Positions 1 to 7,891 of a DNA stretch of 22,949 nt are shown in pieces. Source of the stretch: GBS-DC sp037442365. GTDB taxonomy: Bacteria; Armatimonadota; Fimbriimonadia; Fimbriimonadales; GBS-DC. How positions within the stretch are numbered: position 1 is the stretch's first letter; the number at the start of each line of letters is the position of its first letter. A model generated the notes under the pieces. It worked only from the letters and a program-made list of their open reading frames with translations. It did not search any database and had not been told where the DNA came from. The stretch spans positions 1 to 22,949 of the forward strand of contig JBBIQK010000049.1 of the NCBI GenBank assembly GCA_037442365.1, in the 5' to 3' direction. Made by a program: the position numbers and the translations under genes.

Positions 1-67
1 CGAGTGTGTCGGCTTCGGTGTCCAAGAGTCGTCGCAGGATGTTCTCCAGCTGTTCAGTAGATGTCAG
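1..67 (-). CDS. possible 5' end of a gene truncated by the window edge
   Basis: I do not recognise a family. On the minus strand one frame stays open from about position 79 to the window edge and reads LTSTEQLENILRRLLDTEAD, which looks like a genuine amphipathic helix rather than random translation. A TATAAT box lies upstream at 88-93 on the same strand. The problem is the start: the only nearby ATG (79-81), placed exactly like the leaderless starts elsewhere in the window, is in another frame and stops after five codons. The open frame has no ATG, GTG or TTG near its beginning; CTG at 65-67 is the first candidate. It could be a gene with an unusual start, a frameshifted gene start, or chance. 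Confidence 0.3.
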   Translation of the reverse strand, partial: MTSTEQLENILRRLLDTEADTL

Positions 68-87
68 TTGCCGTTGTGCATGCTAAG

Positions 88-142
88 ATTATAGCCCAAA
101 AGGGCTTAAATTGATGCCAATGAGCATCGATTGGGCTATAAT
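88..142. promoter_or_regulatory. symmetrical divergent promoter pair in a 12-bp inverted repeat
   Basis: ATTATAGCCCAA (88-99) and TTGGGCTATAAT (131-142) are perfect inverted repeats separated by 31 bases. Each arm contains a consensus TATAAT -10 box reading outward: 88-93 to the left and 137-142 to the right. The right-hand box ends six bases before the ATG of the secreted amylase at 149, so its transcript should have almost no leader. No convincing TTGACA -35 box stands at the usual distance on either side. The symmetry could also be an operator that covers both promoters. Confidence 0.55.
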
Positions 143-148
143 ATACGC

Positions 149-3100
149 ATGCGACGCGGCTGGATGGTTCTGGGACTACTGATATGGGCAGCGACGGCGT
201 GCGCCCAGCTGAACTGGGTGGGCAACACGCGCCTCTTTGCGACGGGCTTCCATCAGCTGCCCAGCCGACTGGGGATGATTGACCCCTGGCAGGTGATTAC
301 CATCACCACGCAAACGAACCCCATCGCGCCCGGACAGTCGGTACAGGCAATCGTCACCACCGATAATTGGCTGACCACGCGAGAATACGATTTCTCGTTT
401 GATTTCAATACTGGCGGGAATACGCAATGGTATGTGGTGTTGCCGCCCTACCCTGCGGGGACTCATGTGCAGTTTTATATACGGGCGCGGGGCGCAGGCG
501 GTGAGACGCGCTTTGACAACAACGGCGGCGCGAACTACAGCGTTTGGGTACGCTATGCGCCGCAATATCGCGATACGCCGATCCTGCAGTGGTTTCAGAC
601 CGACTACCGCACCATTATGCAGCGCCTACCTGAAGTGGTTCAGGCGGGCTATGGCGCCATCTACCTCCCCTCGCCTGTCAAGTCGGGCGGCGGCGGATTC
701 AGCGTGGGCTACAATCCGTTCGATCTGTTCGATCTGGGCGACCGCTTCCAGAAGGGCACTGTACGCACGCAATATGGTACAACGCAGGAACTGATGGAGC
801 TGATTCGGCTGGCGCATCGCTTTGGGCTGGAGGTCTACTGCGATCTGGTGACCAATCACGCGGACAATCGTGCCAGCACCGCCATAGACCGCTATCCGGG
901 CGTGATTCCGGAAGACTTCCATATCCGCTCGACGGCAGACCCGAACAACAGCGAAATAGACTTCAATAACGCGCCCCCATTCGGCTTCGGCACGCTGAAT
1001 CATGACATCGTGGGGCTGGTGGACTACGCGCACGAGGACGGCAACAACACCCGTACGGGCGCGTTCAACCTGCCCAGCTACGCGCAGTTCAACGCTTACG
1101 GCAAGCCCAGCTTCGTGCGGAACCCGCTGAACCCGCACTACTATCCAACAGGGCATCCGTATGCAGAAGATATACGCGAGTACCTGAAGCGCTGGGGATG
1201 GTTTCTGACGGAGGTAATCGGGTTCGATGGCTATCGGATTGACGCCGTGCGCCACACGCCGCCGGGCTTTTTCGCGCGGACGCCCCAGCAGCCCGGCGGG
1301 ACAGTCAGCAATGGCGACCTGTTGCCCTTCTTGCTTGGGATTAAGCCGTCGCTATATGTGTTCGGCGAGGTCTACTCGGGCAACGCCTACGAACTGCGCG
1401 AATACGCCAAAACAGGAATGAACCCGCTCGATTTCCCGATGAACTTCATGATGAAGGACCTCTTCAACTCCAACGGACTGGGCAATCTGGGCGCGTCGCT
1501 GAGCAATACGATAGGCGCGGACCCTTCCACGGGGCTGCCCTACGAGTTCGGCGGACTGGCGCGTTATCTGGGGGTCGGGTTCGTACAGAGCCACGACGAT
1601 GGTCCCCCGCGCTCGAACAACCTCGCGCACGCATGGCTGCTCACCCGTCCGGGCAGACCGAAGATTTACTACGACGGCAACAACATCGAGCCGAACAACT
1701 GGAGCCACTTTCCGCGTCCGGGACGCTACAACGCGTTGGGCAACGGCGACGACAGCTTGCTGCGCCTGCTCGATGTGCGCAAGCGCTTCGCGCGGGGCAA
1801 CCTTGTGAATCGCTGGGTGAGCAACAACCTCTACATCTTTGAGCGTCAGGTGAACGGACACAGCCTGCTGCTGGTGGGGTTGAACAATCGCGGCGACCTG
1901 ACCCCCCTCACCGCGACGGTACAGACCGCTTTCGCACCCGGCACGGTGCTGATAGACTATTCGGGGCAGCGACCGCCCGTGACGGTGGGTGCGAACGGGA
2001 GCGTGACGATTACCGTGCCGCCGAACTCTGCGCCGGGCAACGACAACAACGCCTACGGCTATGTGTTATATGCGCCGGGCACGCCGCAGCCTGTCGCTGG
2101 GGAACGCCCCGTGCGGCTTTTCAACGCCCTCACAGGCGCGGAGTATCCCTTCCAGACCGTCAACACGCCCGGCGGAGCCTACGCAACGGGGCGCAGCTTC
2201 GAAGCGGCGATCGTGACGGGCGATTTTCTGACCATTCGAGTGCGCACGGATGCCACAGGCGCTGGCGCGCTGGTGCGGTTCAATAGCGGCGTCGCGCTGG
2301 GCAACCTGCAGCCCATGACCAATACGCCAGAGGGACTGGCGGACGGCTTTATCCCGATGACGCGCCTCGCCGATGGGCAGTTTGCGCTTGAGGGTGTGAA
2401 TCTCTCGCATCTGTCGCAGGGACTGCATCTGGTGCAGGTACGGGTGTTCGCCGACACGGGCAATCGTCCGGGGCTGTTCACCGATTTCTACGCCTTTTTC
2501 TACCTGCGCCGCTCGGAGCCGCGAATCGTTGTAGACGGCGACCTGAGCGATCTGGGGACGCCAATCGCCACCCAGACTCGCGCGCCTTCCTCCAATCTGA
2601 ACCGGCTCGATGCGCTGTATGTGCGCAACGACCACCGAAATCTTTACATCGCGCTGGCGGGGCGCGTGGATCCTGCAGAGAACCTGCTGAACGGCGTAGC
2701 GGTGTACCTCGATGTGGATTATGGGCTGGGCACAGGGCTGTCTCAACTCAACACGCTGAGCGACGACAGCGGTCCCGCCGCGCGCCTGATTTCGAATCGC
2801 AAACTGACCCCGCCTGCGGGATTCGGCGCGGAATTTGCCATAGGTGTCTTCCGACACAGGGGTCTGCACTCGGCGCCTGAGGCGAATTTTGTGGGCGACC
2901 CGTTGACGCCGCCGCTGGTGGGCGCGGAGGCGGGCGCGTATCGGCTCGACGCGAATCGGTTGAACTGGTTCGAGGGCATCCCTGCACGAATCGTCTGGAG
3001 ACCGCGCAGTGCGCCCACCGACCCGCCGACAGGCTTGGAAGTCGCCATCCCGCTGGAGACGCTCTTTGCAGGACGGAAGGCGAGCCGTCCGCTGGGACTG

Positions 3101-3631
3101 TTTGCCGCGCTGCTGACGACGGGCGAGACAGGCGCAACGCTATCCGCATACGATTCGCGCCGTGCGACGCTTGGGGCGCGCCCACCAGCGAACAGCTTTC
3201 TCACGAATCAGCTCCTGCCCCCACAGCCGAATGTTGTGAACAATCCGGGCACGGCAGCGGTGAGCCTGCAGACGGTCGCGACCTACACCCTGCAGGAGAT
3301 GCCTCTGCTGACAACGGGCTACCGCCTGTATACGGAGCCGATGCGCTACGACCCGCGCGTGAACGCCTACAGGCTTCGTGGGCGTGTGGTGAACATTGGC
3401 GGGCAGCCAATCGGCGGTCCGCTGGCGCTCGCCGCGCAACTGCCCGACGGTGTCGAATGGCTCAATCGCACGGGCGAGAGCTTCCTGCGTCAGGGCGTCG
3501 CCTATCAGATTCTGTCGGAAAGCGACCTGCCCTCTGGTGGGGTATTGACTTTCGAGGTACTGCTCCGCTCCGCCAAGCCGCTGGTGCGCCCGCCGAAGCT
3601 GGAGGTGCGTGCGGGTGTCGGCGCGATTTAG
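149..3631 (+). CDS. secreted multidomain GH13 alpha-amylase-family enzyme
   Basis: An alpha-glucan-active glycoside hydrolase of clan GH-H, probably exported and acting outside the cytoplasm. I start it at ATG 149 (1160 residues) because TATAAT ends six bases earlier; the in-frame TTG at 131 lies upstream of that box. Residues 1-20 are a signal peptide ending in ACAQ. A beta-rich, carbohydrate-binding-like domain covers about 40-135. The GH13 barrel follows with all four conserved regions: DLVTNH near 232, GYRIDAVRH with nucleophile Asp365, YVFGEVY with acid Glu407, and QSHDD with Asp483. After the barrel's C-terminal beta domain comes a CBM9/DOMON-like segment (about 790-960, VVDGDLSDL then a YVRNDHRNLYIAL strand) and a beta domain to the end. 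This is about twice the length of a simple amylase. Exact specificity (amylase, pullulanase or other) cannot be read from motifs. It converges on pncB, and the stop codons overlap. Confidence 0.9.
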   Translation: MRRGWMVLGLLIWAATACAQLNWVGNTRLFATGFHQLPSRLGMIDPWQVITITTQTNPIAPGQSVQAIVTTDNWLTTREYDFSFDFNTGGNTQWYVVLPPYPAGTHVQFYIRARGAGGETRFDNNGGANYSVWVRYAPQYRDTPILQWFQTDYRTIMQRLPEVVQAGYGAIYLPSPVKSGGGGFSVGYNPFDLFDLGDRFQKGTVRTQYGTTQELMELIRLAHRFGLEVYCDLVTNHADNRASTAIDRYPGVIPEDFHIRSTADPNNSEIDFNNAPPFGFGTLNHDIVGLVDYAHEDGNNTRTGAFNLPSYAQFNAYGKPSFVRNPLNPHYYPTGHPYAEDIREYLKRWGWFLTEVIGFDGYRIDAVRHTPPGFFARTPQQPGGTVSNGDLLPFLLGIKPSLYVFGEVYSGNAYELREYAKTGMNPLDFPMNFMMKDLFNSNGLGNLGASLSNTIGADPSTGLPYEFGGLARYLGVGFVQSHDDGPPRSNNLAHAWLLTRPGRPKIYYDGNNIEPNNWSHFPRPGRYNALGNGDDSLLRLLDVRKRFARGNLVNRWVSNNLYIFERQVNGHSLLLVGLNNRGDLTPLTATVQTAFAPGTVLIDYSGQRPPVTVGANGSVTITVPPNSAPGNDNNAYGYVLYAPGTPQPVAGERPVRLFNALTGAEYPFQTVNTPGGAYATGRSFEAAIVTGDFLTIRVRTDATGAGALVRFNSGVALGNLQPMTNTPEGLADGFIPMTRLADGQFALEGVNLSHLSQGLHLVQVRVFADTGNRPGLFTDFYAFFYLRRSEPRIVVDGDLSDLGTPIATQTRAPSSNLNRLDALYVRNDHRNLYIALAGRVDPAENLLNGVAVYLDVDYGLGTGLSQLNTLSDDSGPAARLISNRKLTPPAGFGAEFAIGVFRHRGLHSAPEANFVGDPLTPPLVGAEAGAYRLDANRLNWFEGIPARIVWRPRSAPTDPPTGLEVAIPLETLFAGRKASRPLGLFAALLTTGETGATLSAYDSRRATLGARPPANSFLTNQLLPPQPNVVNNPGTAAVSLQTVATYTLQEMPLLTTGYRLYTEPMRYDPRVNAYRLRGRVVNIGGQPIGGPLALAAQLPDGVEWLNRTGESFLRQGVAYQILSESDLPSGGVLTFEVLLRSAKPLVRPPKLEVRAGVGAI

Positions 3632-5001
3632 TCCGTAGCGAGGGGCAGCTGTACGCGCAGGAGCGCCGGGTTCTCGCTGGGGGCGCGTCCCATCTTTGCC
3701 ATCGGGATCCAGCGCCCCTCCACGCAAACGCGCACGATGTCCGCCGTGAAATCGGTGTTGGTACCTTCTACCGTGCTGTTGCTCAGGAACGACGACCCGA
3801 CGCCGTATACATCGACGGGCGCGCCTGCCTCCTCGAACTGGCGAATGCGCGCTTCGTTGAACCCGCCCGTCGCGACAATCTGGATAGCGCGGCAGTACGC
3901 CTGGGCGCGCTCGCGCCAGTGGGGCGGGAGTTGCCACTCCTGCCACGCAGTGTCCAGCCCTTCACGGAGTTTGAAAATCAGGCGCGGGTTCACGCCATAG
4001 AGCTGGGCGGCGTCGGGTTCGCTCTGCAGGCTTTTGTCGGTGAGATTCGCGCTCGTGTCGGGGCGCACGCCGTGCAGGATGTAGCGCTGAGCCGTTTCTG
4101 GGTCGCCGCGCTCCAGAGCGGCGCGGTGTCGGTCAAAAAACGCCTTCGCGACAGCGCGCGCCGTCCCGACGCAATCGTTGTCGAAGTCCACCAGAGCCAC
4201 ACGGCGCGTTTCAGGGGGCATCAGGCGGGCGAACTGGAGCATCAACTCCACGGTATCGCCCAGAAAGACAGCAATCAGCGCATGGGCTGTCGTACCGCCT
4301 GCTGCGCCGTCCCACAGGCAGGTTTGGGCAGGTGTGGAAACGATTGCAGGCGTGCTGCTACGATAGTCCAGGTTGTAGCGCTGTACCCCGATATGATAGG
4401 CATAGCCGTCATACATCTGGGTCTGGGGCAGGTCAAACCGTGCAGGGAAAAACAGCACGGGCTTCCCGCGCGCCGCCTCCAGAATTCGGTAGGTGTTCGT
4501 GGCAATTCGGCTCAGGCGCGTTAGTAGTCCCAGCAGGGGGGTCTCCAGCTGTGCAAAGTCGCGGTATCTGCCACGTACCTTCAGTACGGGTACGACCTGC
4601 GCTGCATCCCCCTCATAGGGCGCGAGGAAACCATCGTGGACGGCTTCCACCTCCAGCTGGTGGGCTGTGTTGACAAATCGTTCGCCCTCAAAGTATCCTG
4701 TTGCCAACTGAAGGGTTGCCAGCGCGGCGTCTACACCCGACACAACAGTGAACGGCTTGCGACGGGCGAAAAACTGCTTCTCGACCGACAGTTCACTGAT
4801 GTGGACGGGTAGTCGCGGGTCGATACCCTGCCCCTCCAGCCGCTGCGAATAGCCACTGAATCGGTACTCTTCGTGTGCAAGCAGTTGCAGTATCCGCACG
4901 CCGTTGTAGAAATAGCGGTCGGAGTAGTCGCCGTTGCGAATGCCGTCCCAGTCCAGTTGCCAGCGCGAGGGCTCAACACGCGATTGGTTCCAGACAGCCA
5001 C
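3628..5001 (-). CDS. pncB: nicotinate phosphoribosyltransferase
   Basis: Makes nicotinate mononucleotide from nicotinate and PRPP, the entry step of the Preiss-Handler NAD salvage route, in the cytoplasm. The 457-residue length fits the family. Visible signatures are the N-terminal DYSDRYFYNGVRIL segment, the central VLFFPARF and WDGAAGGTTAHAL segments, VALVDFDNDC, and the C-terminal phosphate-loop region GGFNEARIRQFEEAG followed by VDVYGVGSS. The start is GTG at 4999-5001: a TATACT box at 5009-5014 (minus strand) leaves just seven bases, so the mRNA is probably leaderless and there is no ribosome binding site. That promoter sits between the glmM stop and this start, giving pncB its own transcription. 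Its 3' end overlaps the amylase stop codon. Long plus-strand open frames across it are antisense shadows. Confidence 0.9.
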   Translation of the reverse strand: MAVWNQSRVEPSRWQLDWDGIRNGDYSDRYFYNGVRILQLLAHEEYRFSGYSQRLEGQGIDPRLPVHISELSVEKQFFARRKPFTVVSGVDAALATLQLATGYFEGERFVNTAHQLEVEAVHDGFLAPYEGDAAQVVPVLKVRGRYRDFAQLETPLLGLLTRLSRIATNTYRILEAARGKPVLFFPARFDLPQTQMYDGYAYHIGVQRYNLDYRSSTPAIVSTPAQTCLWDGAAGGTTAHALIAVFLGDTVELMLQFARLMPPETRRVALVDFDNDCVGTARAVAKAFFDRHRAALERGDPETAQRYILHGVRPDTSANLTDKSLQSEPDAAQLYGVNPRLIFKLREGLDTAWQEWQLPPHWRERAQAYCRAIQIVATGGFNEARIRQFEEAGAPVDVYGVGSSFLSNSTVEGTNTDFTADIVRVCVEGRWIPMAKMGRAPSENPALLRVQLPLATD

Positions 5002-5008
5002 TGTGAAA

Positions 5009-5014
5009 AGTATA
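5009..5014 (-). promoter_or_regulatory. -10 box of pncB (leaderless)
   Basis: The minus strand reads CGGGTATACT, with TATACT at 5014-5009, and then seven bases before the GTG start. Expected transcription start and start codon coincide. The GGG prefix matches the other -10 boxes in this window. Confidence 0.6.
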
Positions 5015-5019
5015 CCCGA

Positions 5020-6384
5020 TTAGCCAAGCGTGCGCTGGACGGCTTCGACGACAGGTGCAAGGGCGGCGTTCACCAGTTCAGAGGTTTCAGCCTCGACCAT
5101 TACGCGAATCAGGTTTTCCGTGCCCGACGCGCGGATGTTGAGCCGCCCGCGCCCCTCAAGCAGACGCTCCACCTCTTGAATGCGCGCCAGAATCTCGGGA
5201 TGCGATTGCCAGCCGTGTTTGTCGCGCACGGGCACGGAGACCAGTTTCTGGGGATAGGGTTCAAATGGGTGCGCAATCTCCGAGAACGGCTTCTGATGCT
5301 GCAGCCAGAGGGTGAGCGTCTCTAACATAGTGATGAGTCCATCGCCTGTCGTGGCGCGCTCGCGAAAGATGATGTGTCCCGACTGTTCCCCGCCGATGAG
5401 TGCGCCTGTCGCCCGCATCGCCTCTGCGACATAGCGGTCGCCAACCTTCGTGCGCTGCAACTGGATACCCTCTGCTTCCAGTCGCTTTTGCATACCCAGA
5501 TTGCTCATCTCGGTTGCGACAACGAGTGGCGGGTTGAGTGTGTTTTGCTGATGTCGTGTGAGCGCCCAGAGGGTCATAATCGCGTCCCCGTCTACCGGGT
5601 CGCCGCGTTCATCGCAGAAGAGCGCGCGGTCGGCGTCGCCGTCGAACGCTATTCCGATGTCGGCGTTCGTCTCCAGCACCGCCTGCTGGAGGTGTTCCAT
5701 ATGGGTCGAGCCACAGTTCAAGTTGATATTGTCGCCGTCAGGTTCGCCTGCGTATAGACAGACTTTCGCGCCCAGTTCGTGAAGTACAACAGGGGCGTAC
5801 TGGCTGGCGGCGCCGTTCGCACAGTCGAGGGCGATGGATGCGCCGCGCAGCGGTTCGCGTTCACCTGTGCGTTCGCGCATAATGTGCAGTAGATACAGTA
5901 GATATTGTTCACTTTCACGCTCGTCATACTCCCAGAGACCGATTTTCTCAGGGGATGGGTATGGGAAGGGGTCAGATATCCCTGAAAGTCGCGCTTCTAT
6001 CTGGGCTTCGTACTCGTCGGGAAATTTGTAGCCGTCGCCGCCGATGAGCTTGATGCCGTTGTCGCAGGCGGGGTTGTGCGAGGCGGAGATGACAATCCCC
6101 AGATCGTAGTGTCCCTCGCGCACAAGGTAGGCGACGGCAGGAGTGGGCACAATCCCTGCGGAGGTCGCATAGACGCCCATCGAGGTCAGCCCGCTAATGA
6201 GCGCAGTCTCGATCATCGCGCCGCTGCGGCGGGTGTCGCGCCCGATAAGCACGCGCGGTGGTTGTTGTGTAGTGGTTTCAAGCAACTGCTGGGCGATGGC
6301 GCGTCCCAGCTTTAGAGTGAAGTCGGGGGTCAGCCGTTCGTTGGCGACCCCGCGTATCCCGTCGGTTCCGAAAAGTCGTGTCAT
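5020..6384 (-). CDS. glmM: phosphoglucosamine mutase
   Basis: Converts glucosamine-6-phosphate to glucosamine-1-phosphate, feeding UDP-GlcNAc for peptidoglycan. It has 454 residues, the normal length for GlmM. It opens with LFGTDGIRGVAN; the phosphoserine loop SASHNP has Ser102; the magnesium loop DGDADR is at 248-253; the sugar-specificity region GGEQSGH follows; and the phosphate-binding loop RASGTENLIRV lies near the C-terminus. The GlmM-like features and length favour phosphoglucosamine mutase over a phosphomanno/phosphoglucomutase, though substrate is inferred. The ATG (6382-6384) overlaps the grpE stop as ATGA, so the two are translationally coupled. pncB downstream uses its own promoter. 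Confidence 0.92.
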   Translation of the reverse strand: MTRLFGTDGIRGVANERLTPDFTLKLGRAIAQQLLETTTQQPPRVLIGRDTRRSGAMIETALISGLTSMGVYATSAGIVPTPAVAYLVREGHYDLGIVISASHNPACDNGIKLIGGDGYKFPDEYEAQIEARLSGISDPFPYPSPEKIGLWEYDERESEQYLLYLLHIMRERTGEREPLRGASIALDCANGAASQYAPVVLHELGAKVCLYAGEPDGDNINLNCGSTHMEHLQQAVLETNADIGIAFDGDADRALFCDERGDPVDGDAIMTLWALTRHQQNTLNPPLVVATEMSNLGMQKRLEAEGIQLQRTKVGDRYVAEAMRATGALIGGEQSGHIIFRERATTGDGLITMLETLTLWLQHQKPFSEIAHPFEPYPQKLVSVPVRDKHGWQSHPEILARIQEVERLLEGRGRLNIRASGTENLIRVMVEAETSELVNAALAPVVEAVQRTLG

Positions 6385-6956
6385 GCCTGCACATCCAGTC
6401 CCTGGTTGGGCAGCTCCTGAGGGCGTTTCGCGACAATCACACGGCTGGGGCGCAGCACGCGCTCACCCAGTCGGTAGCCGCGTTCCACCTCGTCGATCAC
6501 GATGCCGTCCTCGTAATCGACGGTTTCCACGCGCTGGATGGCTTCGTGCAGATTGGGGTCGAACGGCTGCCCGAGGGCGATAATCGGATGGATGTCGTAG
6601 CGCGCCAGCACGGCTTTGATCTGCCGCTCAGTCATCCGCACGCCCTCGATGAGTGGCTCCAGTTCGCGCGTGGCTTCTGCCGCCTGCAGCGCACGCTCGA
6701 AGTTATCCAGTATCGGCAGCAACTCCGTCATGACCGATTCGAGGAGCAGCCCGCGCTGGCGTTCCATCTCCTCGTGCTGGCGGCGGCGGTAGTTCTGGAA
6801 GTCCGCCAGGGTGCGCAGGTAGAGATTCCTTTGTTCCTCATACGCCTGCTCCAGCTCAGCCACACGCGCCTGCAGTTGGTTTACATCCAGTTCCTGCGCT
6901 GTGGTGGATGTCTCCTGCTCAGTTGCCGATTCGTGTTCCATCATGGCTTGTTCCAC
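6381..6956 (-). CDS. grpE: nucleotide exchange factor GrpE
   Basis: Co-chaperone that releases ADP from DnaK. A charged, glutamine-rich N-terminal tail leads into a long coiled coil (VNQLQARVAELEQAYEEQ and onward), then the beta domain with the GrpE hallmarks IHPIIALGQPFDPNLHEAI, VVDYEDGIVIDEVERGY-like spacing and RVLRPSRVIVAK. A full Shine-Dalgarno match AGGAGG (6965-6970, minus strand) lies only two bases from the ATG at 6960-6962 but eight bases from the GTG at 6954-6956. I therefore choose GTG, giving 191 residues; ATG 6962 or GTG 6965 would only add two or three residues. dnaK and dnaJ are not adjacent. It is transcribed away from parA and coupled to glmM by an ATGA overlap. Confidence 0.9.
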   Translation of the reverse strand: MEQAMMEHESATEQETSTTAQELDVNQLQARVAELEQAYEEQRNLYLRTLADFQNYRRRQHEEMERQRGLLLESVMTELLPILDNFERALQAAEATRELEPLIEGVRMTERQIKAVLARYDIHPIIALGQPFDPNLHEAIQRVETVDYEDGIVIDEVERGYRLGERVLRPSRVIVAKRPQELPNQGLDVQA

Positions 6957-7016
6957 ATACATCACCTCCTGTCGAAAGCGCTTGGTGCGCGAGGCGATGT
7001 TCGTTTTGCAAGCAAA

Positions 7017-7024
7017 ATTATACC
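7017..7024. promoter_or_regulatory. overlapping divergent -10 boxes for grpE and parA
   Basis: The eight bases ATTATACC hold a minus-strand TATAAT (7022-7017, preceded by CGGG) for grpE and a plus-strand TATACC (7019-7024) for parA. The two boxes share their TATA core, so RNA polymerase could occupy only one direction at a time. The grpE leader would be about 50 bases and includes the AGGAGG site. The plus-strand assignment is weaker because it lacks the GGG prefix. Confidence 0.4.
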
Positions 7025-7072
7025 CGACGCGAGAAAGCGCGCCCGTCTTCAGCAGGAGTCCTGTTTCAGGGC

Positions 7073-7891
7073 GTGAATCTGCCTTATGTGATTCCGCAGG
7101 GCTGGGTTATCGCGGTGATTAACCAGAAGGGCGGCGTCGGGAAAACCACGACGGCTGTCAACCTGGCAGTGGGGCTGGCGCAAGCGGGCGAGTCGACCCT
7201 GCTTGTCGATGCGGACCCACAGGCGAACGCCACGCGCGGGCTGGGGATTGACCCTCGCTTGACCACTCAAAATCTTTTTCACTTTCTCCAGCGGCAGTTG
7301 AGCCAGTCGCCTGCGATGCTTGAAAAGATAACTCCGACCGAAACCAATCGTGCGCATCTGCATCTGGTTCCTGCGAGTATTGATCTGGCGGGGGTGGATG
7401 TGCTGCTGGCGTCTCAGATTGCTCGCGAGACGCTTTTGAAGAGCCTGCTTGCGCCGCTACGGGAGAGGTATCGATGGATTATTGTCGACACACCACCGTC
7501 GCTGGGGGTCCTCACGATAAACGCGCTCACTGCGGCTGATGGACTGATTGTGCCCGTGCAGTGTGAGTATTACGCCCTTGAGGGTCTTTCGCAGCTGCTG
7601 CAGACAATTGATCTGGTGCGTCAACATCTCAATCCGCGCCTTGAAATCTGGAAGGTGCTGTTGACGATGCACGATTCGCGCACGCGGCTTGCCGAGCAGG
7701 TAGAGCAGGAGGTGCGCAAGTTCTTTGGTGCGAAGGTGGCGCAAAGTGTGATTCCGCGCAATATCCGCGTCAGCGAGTCGCCGAGTTTCGGTCAGTCGGT
7801 GCTGGAATACGACCCCCGCTCACGCGGGGCGCAGGCGTATTGGAATTTTGTCAAGGAGGTTAGAGATTATGCGGCGTCCAGCGTTGGGTAG
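7073..7891 (+). CDS. parA: chromosome-partitioning ATPase ParA (Soj)
   Basis: Deviant Walker ATPase that drives chromosome or origin segregation with ParB. It has the deviant Walker A motif KGGVGKTT (residues 19-26 from this start), the A' motif LLVDADPQANATRGLG, Walker B IIVDTPPSLG, and the ParA C-terminal pattern with VIPRNIRVSESPSFGQSVLEYDPRSRGA. The open frame reaches back to 6908, but that part would run antisense through the grpE start and lacks family similarity. GTG 7073 (272 residues) or GTG 7088 are the plausible starts; neither has a good ribosome binding site. There is no N-terminal HTH, so this is the chromosomal Soj type rather than a plasmid type Ia ParA. It overlaps parB by 23 bases. 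Confidence 0.93.
   Translation: MNLPYVIPQGWVIAVINQKGGVGKTTTAVNLAVGLAQAGESTLLVDADPQANATRGLGIDPRLTTQNLFHFLQRQLSQSPAMLEKITPTETNRAHLHLVPASIDLAGVDVLLASQIARETLLKSLLAPLRERYRWIIVDTPPSLGVLTINALTAADGLIVPVQCEYYALEGLSQLLQTIDLVRQHLNPRLEIWKVLLTMHDSRTRLAEQVEQEVRKFFGAKVAQSVIPRNIRVSESPSFGQSVLEYDPRSRGAQAYWNFVKEVRDYAASSVG

Noticed and set aside
95..106. GCCCAAAAGGGC as a terminator hairpin
   Set aside because: The stem is only four bases, there is no T run, and it lies between divergent promoters.
3457..4524. A 355-residue plus-strand open frame
   Set aside because: It runs antisense through pncB and has a composition and lack of motifs typical of a shadow frame.
6963..7072. Extending ParA to the upstream ATG at 6908
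   Set aside because: The extra N-terminal residues read antisense through the grpE start and its ribosome binding site, and they have no similarity to Soj proteins.
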